Source: Verrucolacustris sp044348085 (GTDB lineage: Bacteria > Verrucomicrobiota > Verrucomicrobiia > Methylacidiphilales > Verrucolacustridaceae). From it: a DNA stretch of 64,000 nucleotides. Both the position numbers and the translations under genes were made by a program. Numbering within the stretch: the stretch's first letter is position 1; each line of letters starts with the position of its first letter. Below, one piece after another: positions 34,451 through 43,280 of the stretch. The notes below the pieces were generated by a model, which saw only the letters and a program-made list of their open reading frames with translations, was not told where the DNA came from and did no database searches. The stretch spans positions 14,011 through 78,010 of the forward strand of contig JBIKTM010000008.1 of NCBI GenBank assembly GCA_044348085.1, given 5' to 3'.

Positions 34451-34920
34451 GCCTTCATTTTCTGCAAAACGGCTGTCGTCGATCGACCTGGCGTCAACGG
34501 CAGTACTTCGACTTTTCCCCCGCCTGTCTTGACCGCTCCCACTTCATCCTGATCCAACTGCTCCTCCCGATAATCGCCCCCTTTCACATAAATATCCGGC
34601 CGAACACCCTCCAAAAACTTCGTTGCGCGTTTCTCCGAAAAAATCACCACCGCATCTACACAACCCAGAGCCGCCACCACCTCCGCCCTTTCCGCCTCCC
34701 CGTTGATGGGTCGACCGTCCCCCTTCAACTCCGCCACGCTCTTGTCCCCGTTCACTCCCACAACCAAAACATCTCCTCGCCTCCTTGCCTCTTGAAGAAA
34801 ACGCACATGTCCCACATGCAGTAGATCAAAACATCCATTGGTCGCTACGACTCGCCGCCCAGCTTTTCGCTCACCCTCTCTCCATGGCGAAAGTTTCTCC
34901 CAACTAAGAATCAATCCCAT
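34447..34920 (-). CDS. rfaE2: D-glycero-beta-D-manno-heptose 1-phosphate adenylyltransferase
   Basis: Cytidylyltransferase-fold enzyme that adenylylates heptose 1-phosphate in the ADP-heptose pathway for LPS. 157 residues: a stand-alone version of the C-terminal half of HldE. The diagnostic block is VVATNGCFDLLHVGHVRFL (HxGH nucleotide site), followed by LVVGVNGDKSVAELKG, RPINGEAERAEVVAAL, YVKGGDY and the end PGRSTTAVL. I start at ATG 34920 because the longer in-frame start (34959) adds 13 unconserved residues. It acts one step before HldD, which is encoded at 15.2-16.2 kb. The kinase half (rfaE1) is not in the window. Confidence 0.92.
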   Translation of the reverse strand: MGLILSWEKLSPWREGERKAGRRVVATNGCFDLLHVGHVRFLQEARRRGDVLVVGVNGDKSVAELKGDGRPINGEAERAEVVAALGCVDAVVIFSEKRATKFLEGVRPDIYVKGGDYREEQLDQDEVGAVKTGGGKVEVLPLTPGRSTTAVLQKMKA

Positions 34921-34987
34921 ATGCACACATCTTGACCCGCCCTTCAGGACTCGCAACATCTAATCAGAAAGGCTTTTCTGGAACTTT

Positions 34988-35260
34988 ATGGATTTTGACT
35001 GGTCCGCATACTCGACTCCGGCCATCTCACCGCAAGAGGTGCAGGAAAGTTTTGAAGACCCTTTCTGCCTTCGGATTCTTCCCAGTAGCGGCCCGCTGGC
35101 CGAACACTCTCGCTTTCTATGCCTTGGAAGAAGCCTGTCGGGCAAATCCCTCTTCTCTCTCTACAGTTCCGATGGACGCCGCATGCGCCCCATCGCCAGT
35201 CGAACCATGACGCAACACGAAACCTACTTCTACGATCGCAAAGCCAAGGAATCCCTTTGA
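34988..35260 (+). CDS. BrnT-family toxin (DUF497)
   Basis: Ninety-residue protein with BrnT-like features, a RelE-fold ribonuclease toxin family: it opens FDWSAYSTPAISPQEVQESF (the family's W-x8-H/F-x-V-x-FEEA-like helix), then ends RPIASRTMTQHETYFYDRKA, matching the family's R-x-I-S-x-R...E-x2-Y pattern. The toxin gene comes first and its stop overlaps the start of the antitoxin gene, the order known for brnT-brnA. The start ATG is at 34988. Homology is by eye and loose in the middle, but genome context supports it strongly. Confidence 0.72.
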   Translation: MDFDWSAYSTPAISPQEVQESFEDPFCLRILPSSGPLAEHSRFLCLGRSLSGKSLFSLYSSDGRRMRPIASRTMTQHETYFYDRKAKESL

Positions 35261-35538
35261 GCGATCTCACTCAAATTCGCCAGTGGGAAGAAATCCCCTT
35301 CTTTCCCAACCCAAAAGAGGAAGCCAACTACTGGGCTACCCATCAACTCGACCCAGCACTGCTCGCTGCCTCTCTCTCTCGCACCGAGGGCCAAGAGTCT
35401 ACCTCGATTACCCTCCGAATGGATCCGCGAATGCTCAGCCGCCTTAAACGCCTCGCCGCTCGCCGATACCTCAACTATCAATCCATGATTAAGCAGTGGC
35501 TGGCCGAGCGAATGGAAAAAGAAAATCCCGAAGCCTAG
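35257..35538 (+). CDS. BrnA/CopG-like antitoxin
   Basis: A 93-residue protein that begins at a TTG overlapping the toxin stop (TTGA). The N-terminal part (FFPNPKEEANYWATHQLDPAL) looks like the toxin-binding segment of BrnA-type antitoxins, and the C-terminal part (STSITLRMDPRMLSRLKRLA, then YLNYQSMIKQWLAERME) is a ribbon-helix-helix DNA-binding domain, the usual autorepressor. With the upstream gene it makes a type II toxin-antitoxin module. Translation of a longer frame from 35119 runs through the toxin gene and is not used. Confidence 0.75.
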   Translation: MSDLTQIRQWEEIPFFPNPKEEANYWATHQLDPALLAASLSRTEGQESTSITLRMDPRMLSRLKRLAARRYLNYQSMIKQWLAERMEKENPEA

Positions 35539-35540
35539 TC

Positions 35541-35954
35541 TTACGCCACACGTAGCTCTGCAATCCCACCCATATCAAAAAGAAGTTCGTACATTTCCGC
35601 TAAACCATCCGAAAATTCTCCCGCCACAGAGCTGACGCACTGTCTCACCGCAGCAAATCCCTGCAACTCTCCTGTTGAATCATATAGGGGGATGAAATCA
35701 ATCCTCCACCTCTCCCCGCCTTTTTTTCCCTCCCCTATCGTCTGGCACCCGATTCCCGACTCTAGGCATCGTAATATTTTGATGGCCTCACGTCGTGCCA
35801 TTTTCGCCCCTTGCCATAAAATATTTACAGGTGCACCTATCATGGCCCTTGGCATCCCACCTTCCCAACAGATCTTTAACTCACGATCCAAAATTGCCAC
35901 CGCATGTCCCGACTTCCGCAACGCCCCAACTAGTAGTTCCTGAATAGTACTCAT
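35541..35954 (-). CDS. PAS-domain-like protein
   Basis: A 137-residue protein that looks like a single PAS domain: GHAVAILDRELKICWEGG near the N-terminus, then GGERWRIDFIPLYDSTGELQGFAAV (about 78-102), the last beta-strands of the PAS core. The C-terminal helix (GEFSDGLAEMYELLFDMGG) could be a signalling or dimerisation helix. No output domain is present in this gene, so it probably signals by protein contact or is a fragment. It is convergent with the toxin-antitoxin pair; its upstream side is an AT-rich region shared with pyk. Confidence 0.55.
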   Translation of the reverse strand: MSTIQELLVGALRKSGHAVAILDRELKICWEGGMPRAMIGAPVNILWQGAKMARREAIKILRCLESGIGCQTIGEGKKGGERWRIDFIPLYDSTGELQGFAAVRQCVSSVAGEFSDGLAEMYELLFDMGGIAELRVA

Positions 35955-36129
35955 TTGGAATCCTGCATACGTATAATTCGCTTAGTAGTACTTAATGTAA
36001 ATACAAATTTATTCTTATTAACAAATTTTAAGTAATTTAAAAACAACTACTTATACCCATGTTTTGGCCTGTTTCGAAATAAGGGAACCTCCTCCTTCCG
36101 TTTTTCTACAAAACCACTACTCTTGTCAG

Positions 36130-37584
36130 ATGTCTCCTAGCTCAGACTCAAATTCATTAAGCTGGAAATTGCCACATGCCCGCCGCACCAAACTCATCGC
36201 TACTCTCGGTCCCAAACACACCGATTCCAACGCCCTGTCCCAACTGATCGATGGAGGAGCTGAAATATTTCGCCTCAACATGTCGCACGCTACCCACGAC
36301 TTTGTTCGCAAAGTCACCCCAAAACTTCGTTCCCTAGCCGCAAATCGGGGTCAGGAAATCGCCCTCCTTCTCGATACCCAAGGTCCGGCTATCAGGACTG
36401 GAACCATCGGCCAACCGCGCCAACTCGCAGTCGGCGATTCTCTCATCCTCTCCATCGATCCCAAAGCTGCTTCACCCGCCATCCCCGTCAACTATCCTGA
36501 CCTCATTCACGACCTCCAGCCCGGACAAAAACTCCTCGTCGATAATGGAGTCATTCATCTCCAGGTCGTAAAAAAAGACACCACCTCTCTTCACTGCCGC
36601 GTCCTCACCCCTGGCACTTTGGGAGATCGTCGTCACATCAACCTACCGGGAATCCGCGTTAATCTTCCTGCAATCACCCAAAAAGACGCCGCTGACCTAC
36701 TCGTGGGCCTTGAGGCGGGGATCGATTGGGTCGCCCTATCTTTCGTTCGAGACCCTGAAGACGTCATCGCACTCCGCAATTTTCTAGACCAACACAAAGC
36801 CCAAGATGTCAAAATTATCGCCAAGATCGAAGATCAACTCGCCGTCAAAAATATCCTCGGCATCATCTCCGCTGCAGACGCCATCATGGTCGCTCGTGGA
36901 GACCTCGGAGTGGAATGCCCCTACGAAGAACTCCCCATCATTCAGCGCAGAATCGTAAAGCAGTGCATCGCCTCAATGAAACCCGTCATCGTCGCCACTC
37001 ACATGCTGGAGAGCATGATCACCCATCCCCTCCCGACGCGCGCCGAGATCACCGATGTCGCCAATGCCGTTTTCGAAGGTGCCGATGCCATCATGCTTTC
37101 CGGAGAAACCGCCACGGGACAATACCCACGCGCTTGCCTTGAGGTCCTCGATCGCGTCGCTCGTCGCATCGAGCGATCCGGCTCCATTGGATACCAAAAA
37201 GAGATCCATACCGAGGGCGAGGCGGACGGAATCGTCTCATCTGGCGTTCACCTCGCCAATGAACTGGGCGCCCAAGGCATCCTCCTTTTCACCCGCACGG
37301 GCCGAATGGCTCGTGTGGCCGCCGCTCTCCGACCTCGCGTTTCTCCTATCTACGCTTTTACTCTCACCCCCACCCTCGCCCGCCAACTGGCCCTACACTA
37401 TGGTGTGCGCGCCCGTTGCCTCCCCTTCGATCGTCCAGAACGCGAAACGGTCATACACGAGGCCATTGCCGACCTTCTGCTAAAAGGCCTCGTCCACTCT
37501 CACGCTCCACTCGTGATTATCAATACCTCGATCGTCGGCGATAAAACCTTCCGTACCGTCCAAGCCCGCACCGCTCAAGTTTAG
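36130..37584 (+). CDS. pyk: Pyruvate kinase
   Basis: Last step of glycolysis, phosphoenolpyruvate plus ADP to pyruvate plus ATP. 484 residues. N-terminal RRTKLIATLGPKHTDSNALS, then GAEIFRLNMSHATHDF; the signature KIIAKIEDQLAVKNILGII (with the catalytic Lys and Glu) and IMVARGDLGVECPYEELP (Mg-binding); the B domain spans about residues 95-185; C-terminal regulatory domain to the end. The ATG at 36130 is chosen because the first conserved block follows in about 17 residues; a longer start (36064) adds an unconserved 22 residues in AT-rich DNA. Confidence 0.95.
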   Translation: MSPSSDSNSLSWKLPHARRTKLIATLGPKHTDSNALSQLIDGGAEIFRLNMSHATHDFVRKVTPKLRSLAANRGQEIALLLDTQGPAIRTGTIGQPRQLAVGDSLILSIDPKAASPAIPVNYPDLIHDLQPGQKLLVDNGVIHLQVVKKDTTSLHCRVLTPGTLGDRRHINLPGIRVNLPAITQKDAADLLVGLEAGIDWVALSFVRDPEDVIALRNFLDQHKAQDVKIIAKIEDQLAVKNILGIISAADAIMVARGDLGVECPYEELPIIQRRIVKQCIASMKPVIVATHMLESMITHPLPTRAEITDVANAVFEGADAIMLSGETATGQYPRACLEVLDRVARRIERSGSIGYQKEIHTEGEADGIVSSGVHLANELGAQGILLFTRTGRMARVAAALRPRVSPIYAFTLTPTLARQLALHYGVRARCLPFDRPERETVIHEAIADLLLKGLVHSHAPLVIINTSIVGDKTFRTVQARTAQV

Positions 37585-37689
37585 GAGCAAAAATAACACT
37601 TTCACTCGCCTCCACCTGAAGCAAAGTCTGAGCTAAAGAGACCCTTTCCACCCACTTAAATACTTGTAACGAACCATCGAATCACTGGG

Positions 37690-38487
37690 ATGAAACCACT
37701 TTTCCTATCTTCAAAAAAACCCTGCCTCATCGGAGTTGTTCATCTTCCGGCCCTTCCAACCGCCCCCAACTACAAAGGGAAACTGGAACCCATCCGCCAA
37801 TCGATGCGTCGCGATCTCCTAGCCTTGAAAAAGGGAGGCGCTCACGCCGTCATCATAGAAAATTTTGGCGATACCCCTTTCCCCTTACAATCCTCCAGCC
37901 CTGCCACTATTGCTTCTTTGACCTCGCTGGCTTCAGAAGCTCGCGAGCTTTTTCCTGCTCCCCTAGGCATCAATCTACTACGGAACGATGGCGTGGGTGC
38001 CATCGCTATCGCTCACGCCGTTGGGGCGGATTTTATACGCGTAAACGTACTTGTCGGTGCTCGAGTGGCGGATCAGGGAATTCTTTCAGGCATCGCGGAA
38101 AGCCTCCTTCGCTTTCGCAAGACAATCGGTGCTGAAAAGATTCACATTTTTGCCGATGTGGATGTCAAACATTCGGCTCCCCTAGCTCCTAGATATACGG
38201 TCGAGGATGAAGCTCGTGACGTATGGGAACGCGGCGGTGCTGACGCCCTCATCCTCAGCGGGGCAGGAACAGGACACGGCACAGATCCGGATCATGTCCG
38301 CCGTGCCCACAGTGCCGCCCAAAAAGCCCCGTTACTGATTGGAAGCGGAACAACGCTAGACAGTTTTTCCGAATTTCTTCCTGAGGCAACAGGCTTCATC
38401 GTTGGGACTGCTCTTAAGAGGAACGGGAAAATTGACCCGGAACGTGTAGCTCGCTTTGTCCGTGCTTTCGCAAAGTCGGGTCGATAA
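37690..38487 (+). CDS. BtpA/SgcQ-family TIM-barrel protein
   Basis: A 265-residue protein of the BtpA family (named for photosystem I biogenesis in cyanobacteria; members elsewhere have unknown function). Family blocks: LIGVVHLPALPTAPNYKG near residue 12, HAVIIENFGDTPF, LGINLLRNDGVGAIAIAHAVGADFIRVNV and IFADVDVKHSAPLAP, ending with LILSGAGTGHGTDPD and PLLIGSGTTLD. No photosynthesis gene is present, so the cyanobacterial role does not carry over. The alpha/beta-barrel fold suggests a sugar-phosphate-like ligand. It is probably co-transcribed with the membrane protein directly after it. Confidence 0.88.
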   Translation: MKPLFLSSKKPCLIGVVHLPALPTAPNYKGKLEPIRQSMRRDLLALKKGGAHAVIIENFGDTPFPLQSSSPATIASLTSLASEARELFPAPLGINLLRNDGVGAIAIAHAVGADFIRVNVLVGARVADQGILSGIAESLLRFRKTIGAEKIHIFADVDVKHSAPLAPRYTVEDEARDVWERGGADALILSGAGTGHGTDPDHVRRAHSAAQKAPLLIGSGTTLDSFSEFLPEATGFIVGTALKRNGKIDPERVARFVRAFAKSGR

Positions 38488-38491
38488 TTCT

Positions 38492-38983
38492 TTGTTCTCT
38501 CCTGTCCACATCCCGGTCGGAATGTTTCTAGCCTCATCGATTTCTGGAGGCCCTGTGTCTGCTCTCTGCCTCGGAATCGCCAGTCATCTTGTCCTCGACG
38601 CCATCCCACACGGTGATGCGGGAATTGGACACTGGGTTCACTCCTCTCCAAATCACGTCACCAAACTTCAGCGCCTTCTTCCGATGGTTTTTGTGGACCA
38701 GATCCTCGGTGCCGGAGTTTTTTTTCTTCTTCTTTCATCCCCCCTTCTTGCCTCCACCTCTTGCTGGACTCTTTTCGCAGGTGCCTTCGGTTCGATTCTG
38801 CCCGACTACCTAACAGGAATTCGCGATCTTCTCCCCAAACCGCCGAAGTGGCTCGAATGGATCCACCGGATCCACCAAAAATGTCACTTCAGTGGAAAAG
38901 AACCATTCACCATCCTGACCGGCCTGATTTTTCAATCTCTCCTTGTGGGACTTTTCATTCTCTTTTCATTTCGAGTCATCTGA
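38492..38983 (+). CDS. Small multi-pass membrane protein, YbcI/YdjM metal-dependent-hydrolase-like
   Basis: A 163-residue protein with three to four hydrophobic segments. Near the N-terminus is HIPVGMFLASSI, then ALCLGIASHLVLDAIPHGD (about 30-48): the H-x3-D-x2-PH pattern of membrane-bound metal-dependent hydrolase-like proteins (DUF457/YdjM type). AGAFGSILPDYLTGI and the end IFQSLLVGLFILFSF are further membrane segments. TTG 38492 puts the family's opening VHIPVG right at the N-terminus; an earlier TTG at 38456 lies inside the btpA gene. A weak functional guess is membrane lipid or metal handling. Confidence 0.6.
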   Translation: MFSPVHIPVGMFLASSISGGPVSALCLGIASHLVLDAIPHGDAGIGHWVHSSPNHVTKLQRLLPMVFVDQILGAGVFFLLLSSPLLASTSCWTLFAGAFGSILPDYLTGIRDLLPKPPKWLEWIHRIHQKCHFSGKEPFTILTGLIFQSLLVGLFILFSFRVI

Positions 38984-38995
38984 ATCCATATGTAG

Positions 38996-39014
38996 GGCGG
39001 GCATCTTGCCCGCC
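38996..39014. repeat. REP-like inverted repeat
   Basis: GGCGGGCA-TCT-TGCCCGCC, a perfect 8-bp dyad preceded by TGTAG, in the intergenic gap after the membrane protein gene. A related hairpin lies at 62198-62223. Confidence 0.7.
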
Positions 39015-39091
39015 ATCAGGCCTTCGAATTTCGCCGCCCGTAAACGGGTGCCTTACAGATGCACTTAAACCCCATTCTCTAAAAACCGAAA

Positions 39092-39124
39092 GGGCGCGGC
39101 CCCTTTCGGAACCGCGCCCCTTTT
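39092..39124 (-). terminator. Terminator downstream of groEL
   Basis: GGGCGCGG (39092-39099) pairs with CCGCGCCC (39112-39119). Read on the minus strand the stem is followed by TTTCGGTTTTT, so it ends the groES-groEL transcript; the plus-strand side has CTTTT, so it may act both ways. Confidence 0.75.
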
Positions 39125-39170
39125 GGCTCCCCACGGGGGACTTACCCCGGGGGAAAATCTTACGAATGGA

Positions 39171-40802
39171 TTAGTAGTCCATCCCTCCGCCGTGACCGCC
39201 ACCTGCGGGTGCCGGTGCCTTTTCCTTCTCAGGCAACTCCGTCACCACCGCTTCGGTGGTCAGGAGCAACCCAGCGATGGAACTGGCGTTCTGCAGGGCA
39301 GAACGGGTGACTTTGGTCGGATCCACAACGCCGGCCTTCAACAGGTCGACGTATTCGCCGGTGGCCACGTTGTAGCCCTCAGCACCTTTCCGACTTTTCA
39401 CCTCTTGCACCACGATCGAGCCTTCGACTCCAGCGTTATCCGCCAAAGTGCGCAAAGGCTGCTCCACTGCGCGACGGATAATCTCCGCGCCAATGGCCTG
39501 ATCGCCCTTGAGCTTTAGCCCTTCGATGGCCTTCTGTCCGCGGATAAGAGCCACGCCTCCTCCGGGAACGATGCCTTCTTCAACGGCCGCACGGGTTGCG
39601 TGCAACGCGTCTTCCACGCGGGCTTTCTTCTCCTTCATCTCGGTCTCGGTCGCAGCGCCGACATTAATGACGGCTACTCCGCCCGCGAGTTTCGCGAGAC
39701 GTTCCTGGAGCTTCTCCTTGTCGTAATCCGAGGTGGTCTCCTCGATCTGTTTCTTGATCTGGGAAACACGGCCTTGGATGTCGGAGCTCTTCCCCGCACC
39801 TTCAATCAGGGTGGTGTTCTCCTTGTCCACAACCGCGCGCTTCACCTTGCCAAGGTCGTCCAGCGTGACGTTCTCGAGTTTGATCCCGAGATCTTCGCTC
39901 AGCATCTTGCCACCGGTGAGGATTGCAATGTCCTCGAGCATCGCCTTGCGACGATCCCCGAATCCAGGCGCCTTCACCGCGCAAACCTGCAGCGTGCCAC
40001 GCAATTTGTTCACCACCAGAGTGGCTAGGGCTTCCCCTTCGACCTCTTCAGCGATGACCAAGAGCGGCTTGCCCGACTTGGCGACTTTCTCCAGCAAAGG
40101 AAGCATATCCTTCAAGCTCGAGATCTTTTTCTCGTGAATCAAAAGATAGGCGTTCTCGAGAACGGCTTCCTGATCTTCCTGATTCGTCACGAAGTAAGGA
40201 GAGAGATAGCCCTTATCGAACTGCATCCCCTCGACGACTTCGAGCGAGGTTTCGATCGACTTGGCTTCTTCCACCGTCACCGTTCCGTCTTTGCCCACCT
40301 TGTCCAAAGCGTCGGCGATGATTTCACCGATCGTCTTGTCCCAGTTGGCGGAGACGGTCGCGACTTGGCGGATGTCTTCCTTGTCCTTCACCTTTTTGCT
40401 GATCGAGGCTAGCTCCTCCACGATCGCTTCGACCGCACGGTCGATGCCACGCTTCAGCTCGGTCGGATTCGCACCGGCGGTCACATTCTTCAGACCTTCC
40501 CGGTAGATCGATTCCGCCAAAACTGTGGCGGTGGTGGTGCCGTCTCCCGCGATGTCGCTCGTTTTGCTGGCGACTTCACGGACCAATTGGGCACCGATAT
40601 TCTCATAAGGATCCTCGAGCTCGATTTCCTTCGCAACGGTCACACCGTCTTTAGTGATCGTCGGAGAACCGAACTTTTTATCGAGAACCACATTGCGACC
40701 TGCCGGTCCGAGTGTCGCTTTCACGGCTTTGGAGAGTTTCTCCACACCGCGCAAAAGCGCATGTCGGGCGGCCTCGTCAAACAACAGTTGCTTGGCTGCC
40801 AT
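39171..40802 (-). CDS. groL: Chaperonin GroEL (60 kDa)
   Basis: Barrel chaperonin that folds proteins with GroES in the cytosol. 543 residues, standard length. It opens AAKQLLFDEAARHALLRGVEKL, with ATP-binding TLGPAGRNVVLDK and GDGTTTATVLA (about 84-94), the apical-domain segments and AALEEGIVPGGG-like AAVEEGIVPGGGVALI (about 400-415). The C-terminal tail is GGGHGGGMDY instead of GGM repeats. It follows groES by 15 bases. No CIRCE repeat was found before groES; control must be by another route. Confidence 0.98.
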   Translation of the reverse strand: MAAKQLLFDEAARHALLRGVEKLSKAVKATLGPAGRNVVLDKKFGSPTITKDGVTVAKEIELEDPYENIGAQLVREVASKTSDIAGDGTTTATVLAESIYREGLKNVTAGANPTELKRGIDRAVEAIVEELASISKKVKDKEDIRQVATVSANWDKTIGEIIADALDKVGKDGTVTVEEAKSIETSLEVVEGMQFDKGYLSPYFVTNQEDQEAVLENAYLLIHEKKISSLKDMLPLLEKVAKSGKPLLVIAEEVEGEALATLVVNKLRGTLQVCAVKAPGFGDRRKAMLEDIAILTGGKMLSEDLGIKLENVTLDDLGKVKRAVVDKENTTLIEGAGKSSDIQGRVSQIKKQIEETTSDYDKEKLQERLAKLAGGVAVINVGAATETEMKEKKARVEDALHATRAAVEEGIVPGGGVALIRGQKAIEGLKLKGDQAIGAEIIRRAVEQPLRTLADNAGVEGSIVVQEVKSRKGAEGYNVATGEYVDLLKAGVVDPTKVTRSALQNASSIAGLLLTTEAVVTELPEKEKAPAPAGGGHGGGMDY

Positions 40803-40817
40803 AATTCATTTCCTCCT

Positions 40818-41114
40818 TTAGCTCACCACGCCGAGGATGTCGTCCTCGCGCATGATCAGCATTTTTTCACCATCCAAGGTGATTTCTGTCCCGCCGTATT
40901 TACTAAACAGGACTTTATCCCCTTTTTTAACTTCCATCGGGACCAGTTTGCCCGCTTCGTCCCGTTTACCGGGTCCGACTTGGACGACTTTGCCCTCTTG
41001 GGGTTTTTCTTTGGCGGTATCAGGGATGATAATCCCGCCTTTCTTAACTTCCTGCTCCTCGAGCGGATGCACCAGCACCCGATCGCCGAGAGGACGGATA
41101 TTCACGTTTGCCAT
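40818..41114 (-). CDS. groS: Co-chaperonin GroES
   Basis: Lid of the GroEL chamber, 98 residues, the usual size. Begins NIRPLGDRVLVHPLEEQEV, mobile-loop region KKGGIIIPDTAKEKPQ and the end DGEKMLIMREDDILGVV. First gene of the groES-groEL pair, 75 bases after the dnaK stop on the same strand; a GC-rich hairpin (CGACCC/GGGTCG near 41168-41183) lies in that gap and could limit read-through from dnaK. Confidence 0.98.
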   Translation of the reverse strand: MANVNIRPLGDRVLVHPLEEQEVKKGGIIIPDTAKEKPQEGKVVQVGPGKRDEAGKLVPMEVKKGDKVLFSKYGGTEITLDGEKMLIMREDDILGVVS

Positions 41115-41189
41115 AAGGTTCGTGAGCTCCTTTCTTTGGGTTGAGGTTTCTTTGTTCGAAGGATGGGTACGACCCCCGCGGGTCGCCGG

Positions 41190-43157
41190 TCAACTCGGCT
41201 TCTTGCCGCCCTTCTTGTCTTTGTCGACCATCTCGAATTCGGCATCGATCACGTCATTCCCGTCCTTTTTCGGACGGTCGCCTTGATCAGCCGATCCCGA
41301 TTCTCCCGCTTGTGAAGTTGTTTCTTTTCCAGCCGCAGCCTTTTCCGAGGCCTGACGATAAAGATCCGTGCTCACCGCTTGGACCAACGTATTCAGCTTC
41401 TCGGCTGTATCCTTGATCGCTGCTTCATCGTCCTTTTTCACGGCTTCCTTAACCGCATTTGCCGCGTCCTCGATCTCCTTCTTCTTTGCGGCATCCAGCT
41501 TATCGCCCATCTCTTTCATCATTTTTTCAGCGGCAAAGGCAGTGTTCTCAGCCTGGTTCCGAGACTCGATCTTCTCCTTGGCCTTCAAATCCTCAGCTTC
41601 GTGCTCTTTGGCCTCTCGAGTCAGCTTCTCGACCTCTTCCTTGGAAAGCCCACTCGAGCCAGTGATCGAAATCTTCTGCTCCTTCCCCGACCCAAGATCC
41701 TTGGCCGAAACCTGAAGGATACCGTTCGTATCGATGTCAAAGGTCACCTCAATCTGCGGCGTCCCACGCGGAGCAGGTGGAATTCCATCCAGATGGAACG
41801 TCCCTAATCTCTTGTTGTCCCGAGCAAGCGGACGCTCCCCTTGTAAAATCACAATCTCCACCCCTGGCTGGTTATCCGAGTAGGTGCTGAACACATTCGT
41901 CTTTTTTGTAGGAACGGTCGTGTTCTTGGGAATCATCGGGGTGGCCACACCGCCGGCCGTCTCGATCGCCAAGGTTAATGGAGTCACGTCCAGCAACAGC
42001 ACGTCCTGAACGTCCCCCTTCAACACTCCCCCTTGAATCGCGGCACCAATGGCCACGACTTCGTCCGGATTCACACCCTTGTGAGGCTCCTTGCCGATCA
42101 GCTTCCGGGCCGTCTCGATGATCGAGGGCATCCGGGTCATTCCTCCCACCAAAACCAGTTCGTCGATCTCCTTCGAGGACAATCCCGCATCCTTCAAACA
42201 GGCATTGACCGGACCAATCGTCCGCTCCCGCAACTTGTCCGTCAGCTGCTCCAGTTTCGCTCGGGTCAGCTTTTTCGCGATGTGCTTCGGGCCTGAAGCA
42301 TCCGCTGTAACGAATGGAAGATTGATCTCATACTCTTGGGCCGAGGAGAGGGCGATCTTCGCTTTTTCCGCCTCTTCCCGAATCCTCTGCAACGCATCCG
42401 GCTGCCCGTGTACATCAATTCCTGAGTCGGCTTTAAATTCCGCAATGATCCAATCCATCACCGCCATATCCCAATCATCTCCACCCAAATGGGTATCCCC
42501 ATTCGTCGCCTTCACTTCAAAGAGTCCGTCTCCAATGTCCAAAACAGAAATATCAAACGTTCCACCACCCAAATCATAAACAGCAATTTTCTCGTCCTTC
42601 TTCTTGTCCAAGCCGTACGCCAAGGAAGCCGCAGTCGGCTCGTTGATGATTCGGAGAACTTCCAGACCCGCAATCTTCCCAGCGTCCTTCGTGGCTTGCC
42701 GCTGACTGTCGTTGAAGTAGGCAGGCACGGTGATCACCGCCTGCGAAATCTTTTCACCCAGCTTCGCTTCCGCATCTGCTTTTAACTTGGCCAAAATAAA
42801 GGAAGAAACCTCCTCAGGCGAAAATGTCTTCTTCTCTCCTTTGACCTCCACCTCGACATGAGCATCTCCGTTTTTCGCTGCGACCACCTTGTAGGGAAGT
42901 CGCTTCACCTCTTCCTGTACTTCAACGAACTTGCGACCGATCAGCCGCTTCACGGAAAAAATCGTGTTCTTCGGATTCGTCACGGCTTGCCTCTTTGCCG
43001 CCTGACCCACCACTCGCTCCCCACCCTTTGTAAACGCCACGATCGAAGGAGTCGTCCGTGCACCCTCCGAATTCTCCAAAACTACCGGCTGCCCCGCATC
43101 CATTACCGACATGCAGGAGTTAGTTGTTCCTAAATCAATTCCTAATATTTTTGCCAT
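41190..43157 (-). CDS. dnaK: Molecular chaperone DnaK (Hsp70)
   Basis: ATP-driven chaperone, 655 residues. Nucleotide-binding domain: AKILGIDLGTTNSCMSVMD, VPAYFNDSQRQATKDAG, IAVYDLGGGTFDISVLDIG and LVGGMTRMPSI. The interdomain linker and substrate-binding domain begin DVLLLDVTPLTLAIETAGG. The C-terminus ends with DVIDAEFEMVDKDKKG in place of the usual EEVLD-like acidic end. No dnaJ or grpE is next to it; instead groES-groEL follow and an ORF6N-domain gene precedes it, an unusual arrangement. AAAGGA sits about 8 bases before the ATG. Confidence 0.98.
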   Translation of the reverse strand: MAKILGIDLGTTNSCMSVMDAGQPVVLENSEGARTTPSIVAFTKGGERVVGQAAKRQAVTNPKNTIFSVKRLIGRKFVEVQEEVKRLPYKVVAAKNGDAHVEVEVKGEKKTFSPEEVSSFILAKLKADAEAKLGEKISQAVITVPAYFNDSQRQATKDAGKIAGLEVLRIINEPTAASLAYGLDKKKDEKIAVYDLGGGTFDISVLDIGDGLFEVKATNGDTHLGGDDWDMAVMDWIIAEFKADSGIDVHGQPDALQRIREEAEKAKIALSSAQEYEINLPFVTADASGPKHIAKKLTRAKLEQLTDKLRERTIGPVNACLKDAGLSSKEIDELVLVGGMTRMPSIIETARKLIGKEPHKGVNPDEVVAIGAAIQGGVLKGDVQDVLLLDVTPLTLAIETAGGVATPMIPKNTTVPTKKTNVFSTYSDNQPGVEIVILQGERPLARDNKRLGTFHLDGIPPAPRGTPQIEVTFDIDTNGILQVSAKDLGSGKEQKISITGSSGLSKEEVEKLTREAKEHEAEDLKAKEKIESRNQAENTAFAAEKMMKEMGDKLDAAKKKEIEDAANAVKEAVKKDDEAAIKDTAEKLNTLVQAVSTDLYRQASEKAAAGKETTSQAGESGSADQGDRPKKDGNDVIDAEFEMVDKDKKGGKKPS

Positions 43158-43228
43158 ATAGTATCCTTTCTTGCACTTTCTGTGCCAATTTTTTATATTC
43201 TTAAGTTATTGTAAATGAACACTTATAT

Positions 43229-43244
43229 TTAGAGCTAGTTCTAA
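43229..43244. promoter_or_regulatory. Dyad near dnaK, candidate regulatory site
   Basis: TTAGAGCTAGTTCTAA is a 16-base imperfect palindrome with 14 of 16 bases symmetric and CTAG at the centre, about 75 bases upstream of dnaK. Confidence 0.35.
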
Positions 43245-43280
43245 GTATGAGACACTTTGTCGCAATTCTATTTTCAGATA

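Noticed and set aside
34932..35210. Plus-strand frame beginning upstream of the BrnT-like gene
   Set aside because: It is in a different frame, overlaps the start of rfaE2 on the other strand and has no family features; the 90-residue frame fits the toxin family.
43174..43192. TTGGCAC-N5-GTGCA on the minus strand just before dnaK, resembling a sigma-54 -24/-12 promoter with correct spacing
   Set aside because: The -12 element has a mismatch, and the implied transcript start would fall at the dnaK start codon, removing its ribosome-binding site. More likely part of a TTGCAC/GTGCCAA dyad or chance.
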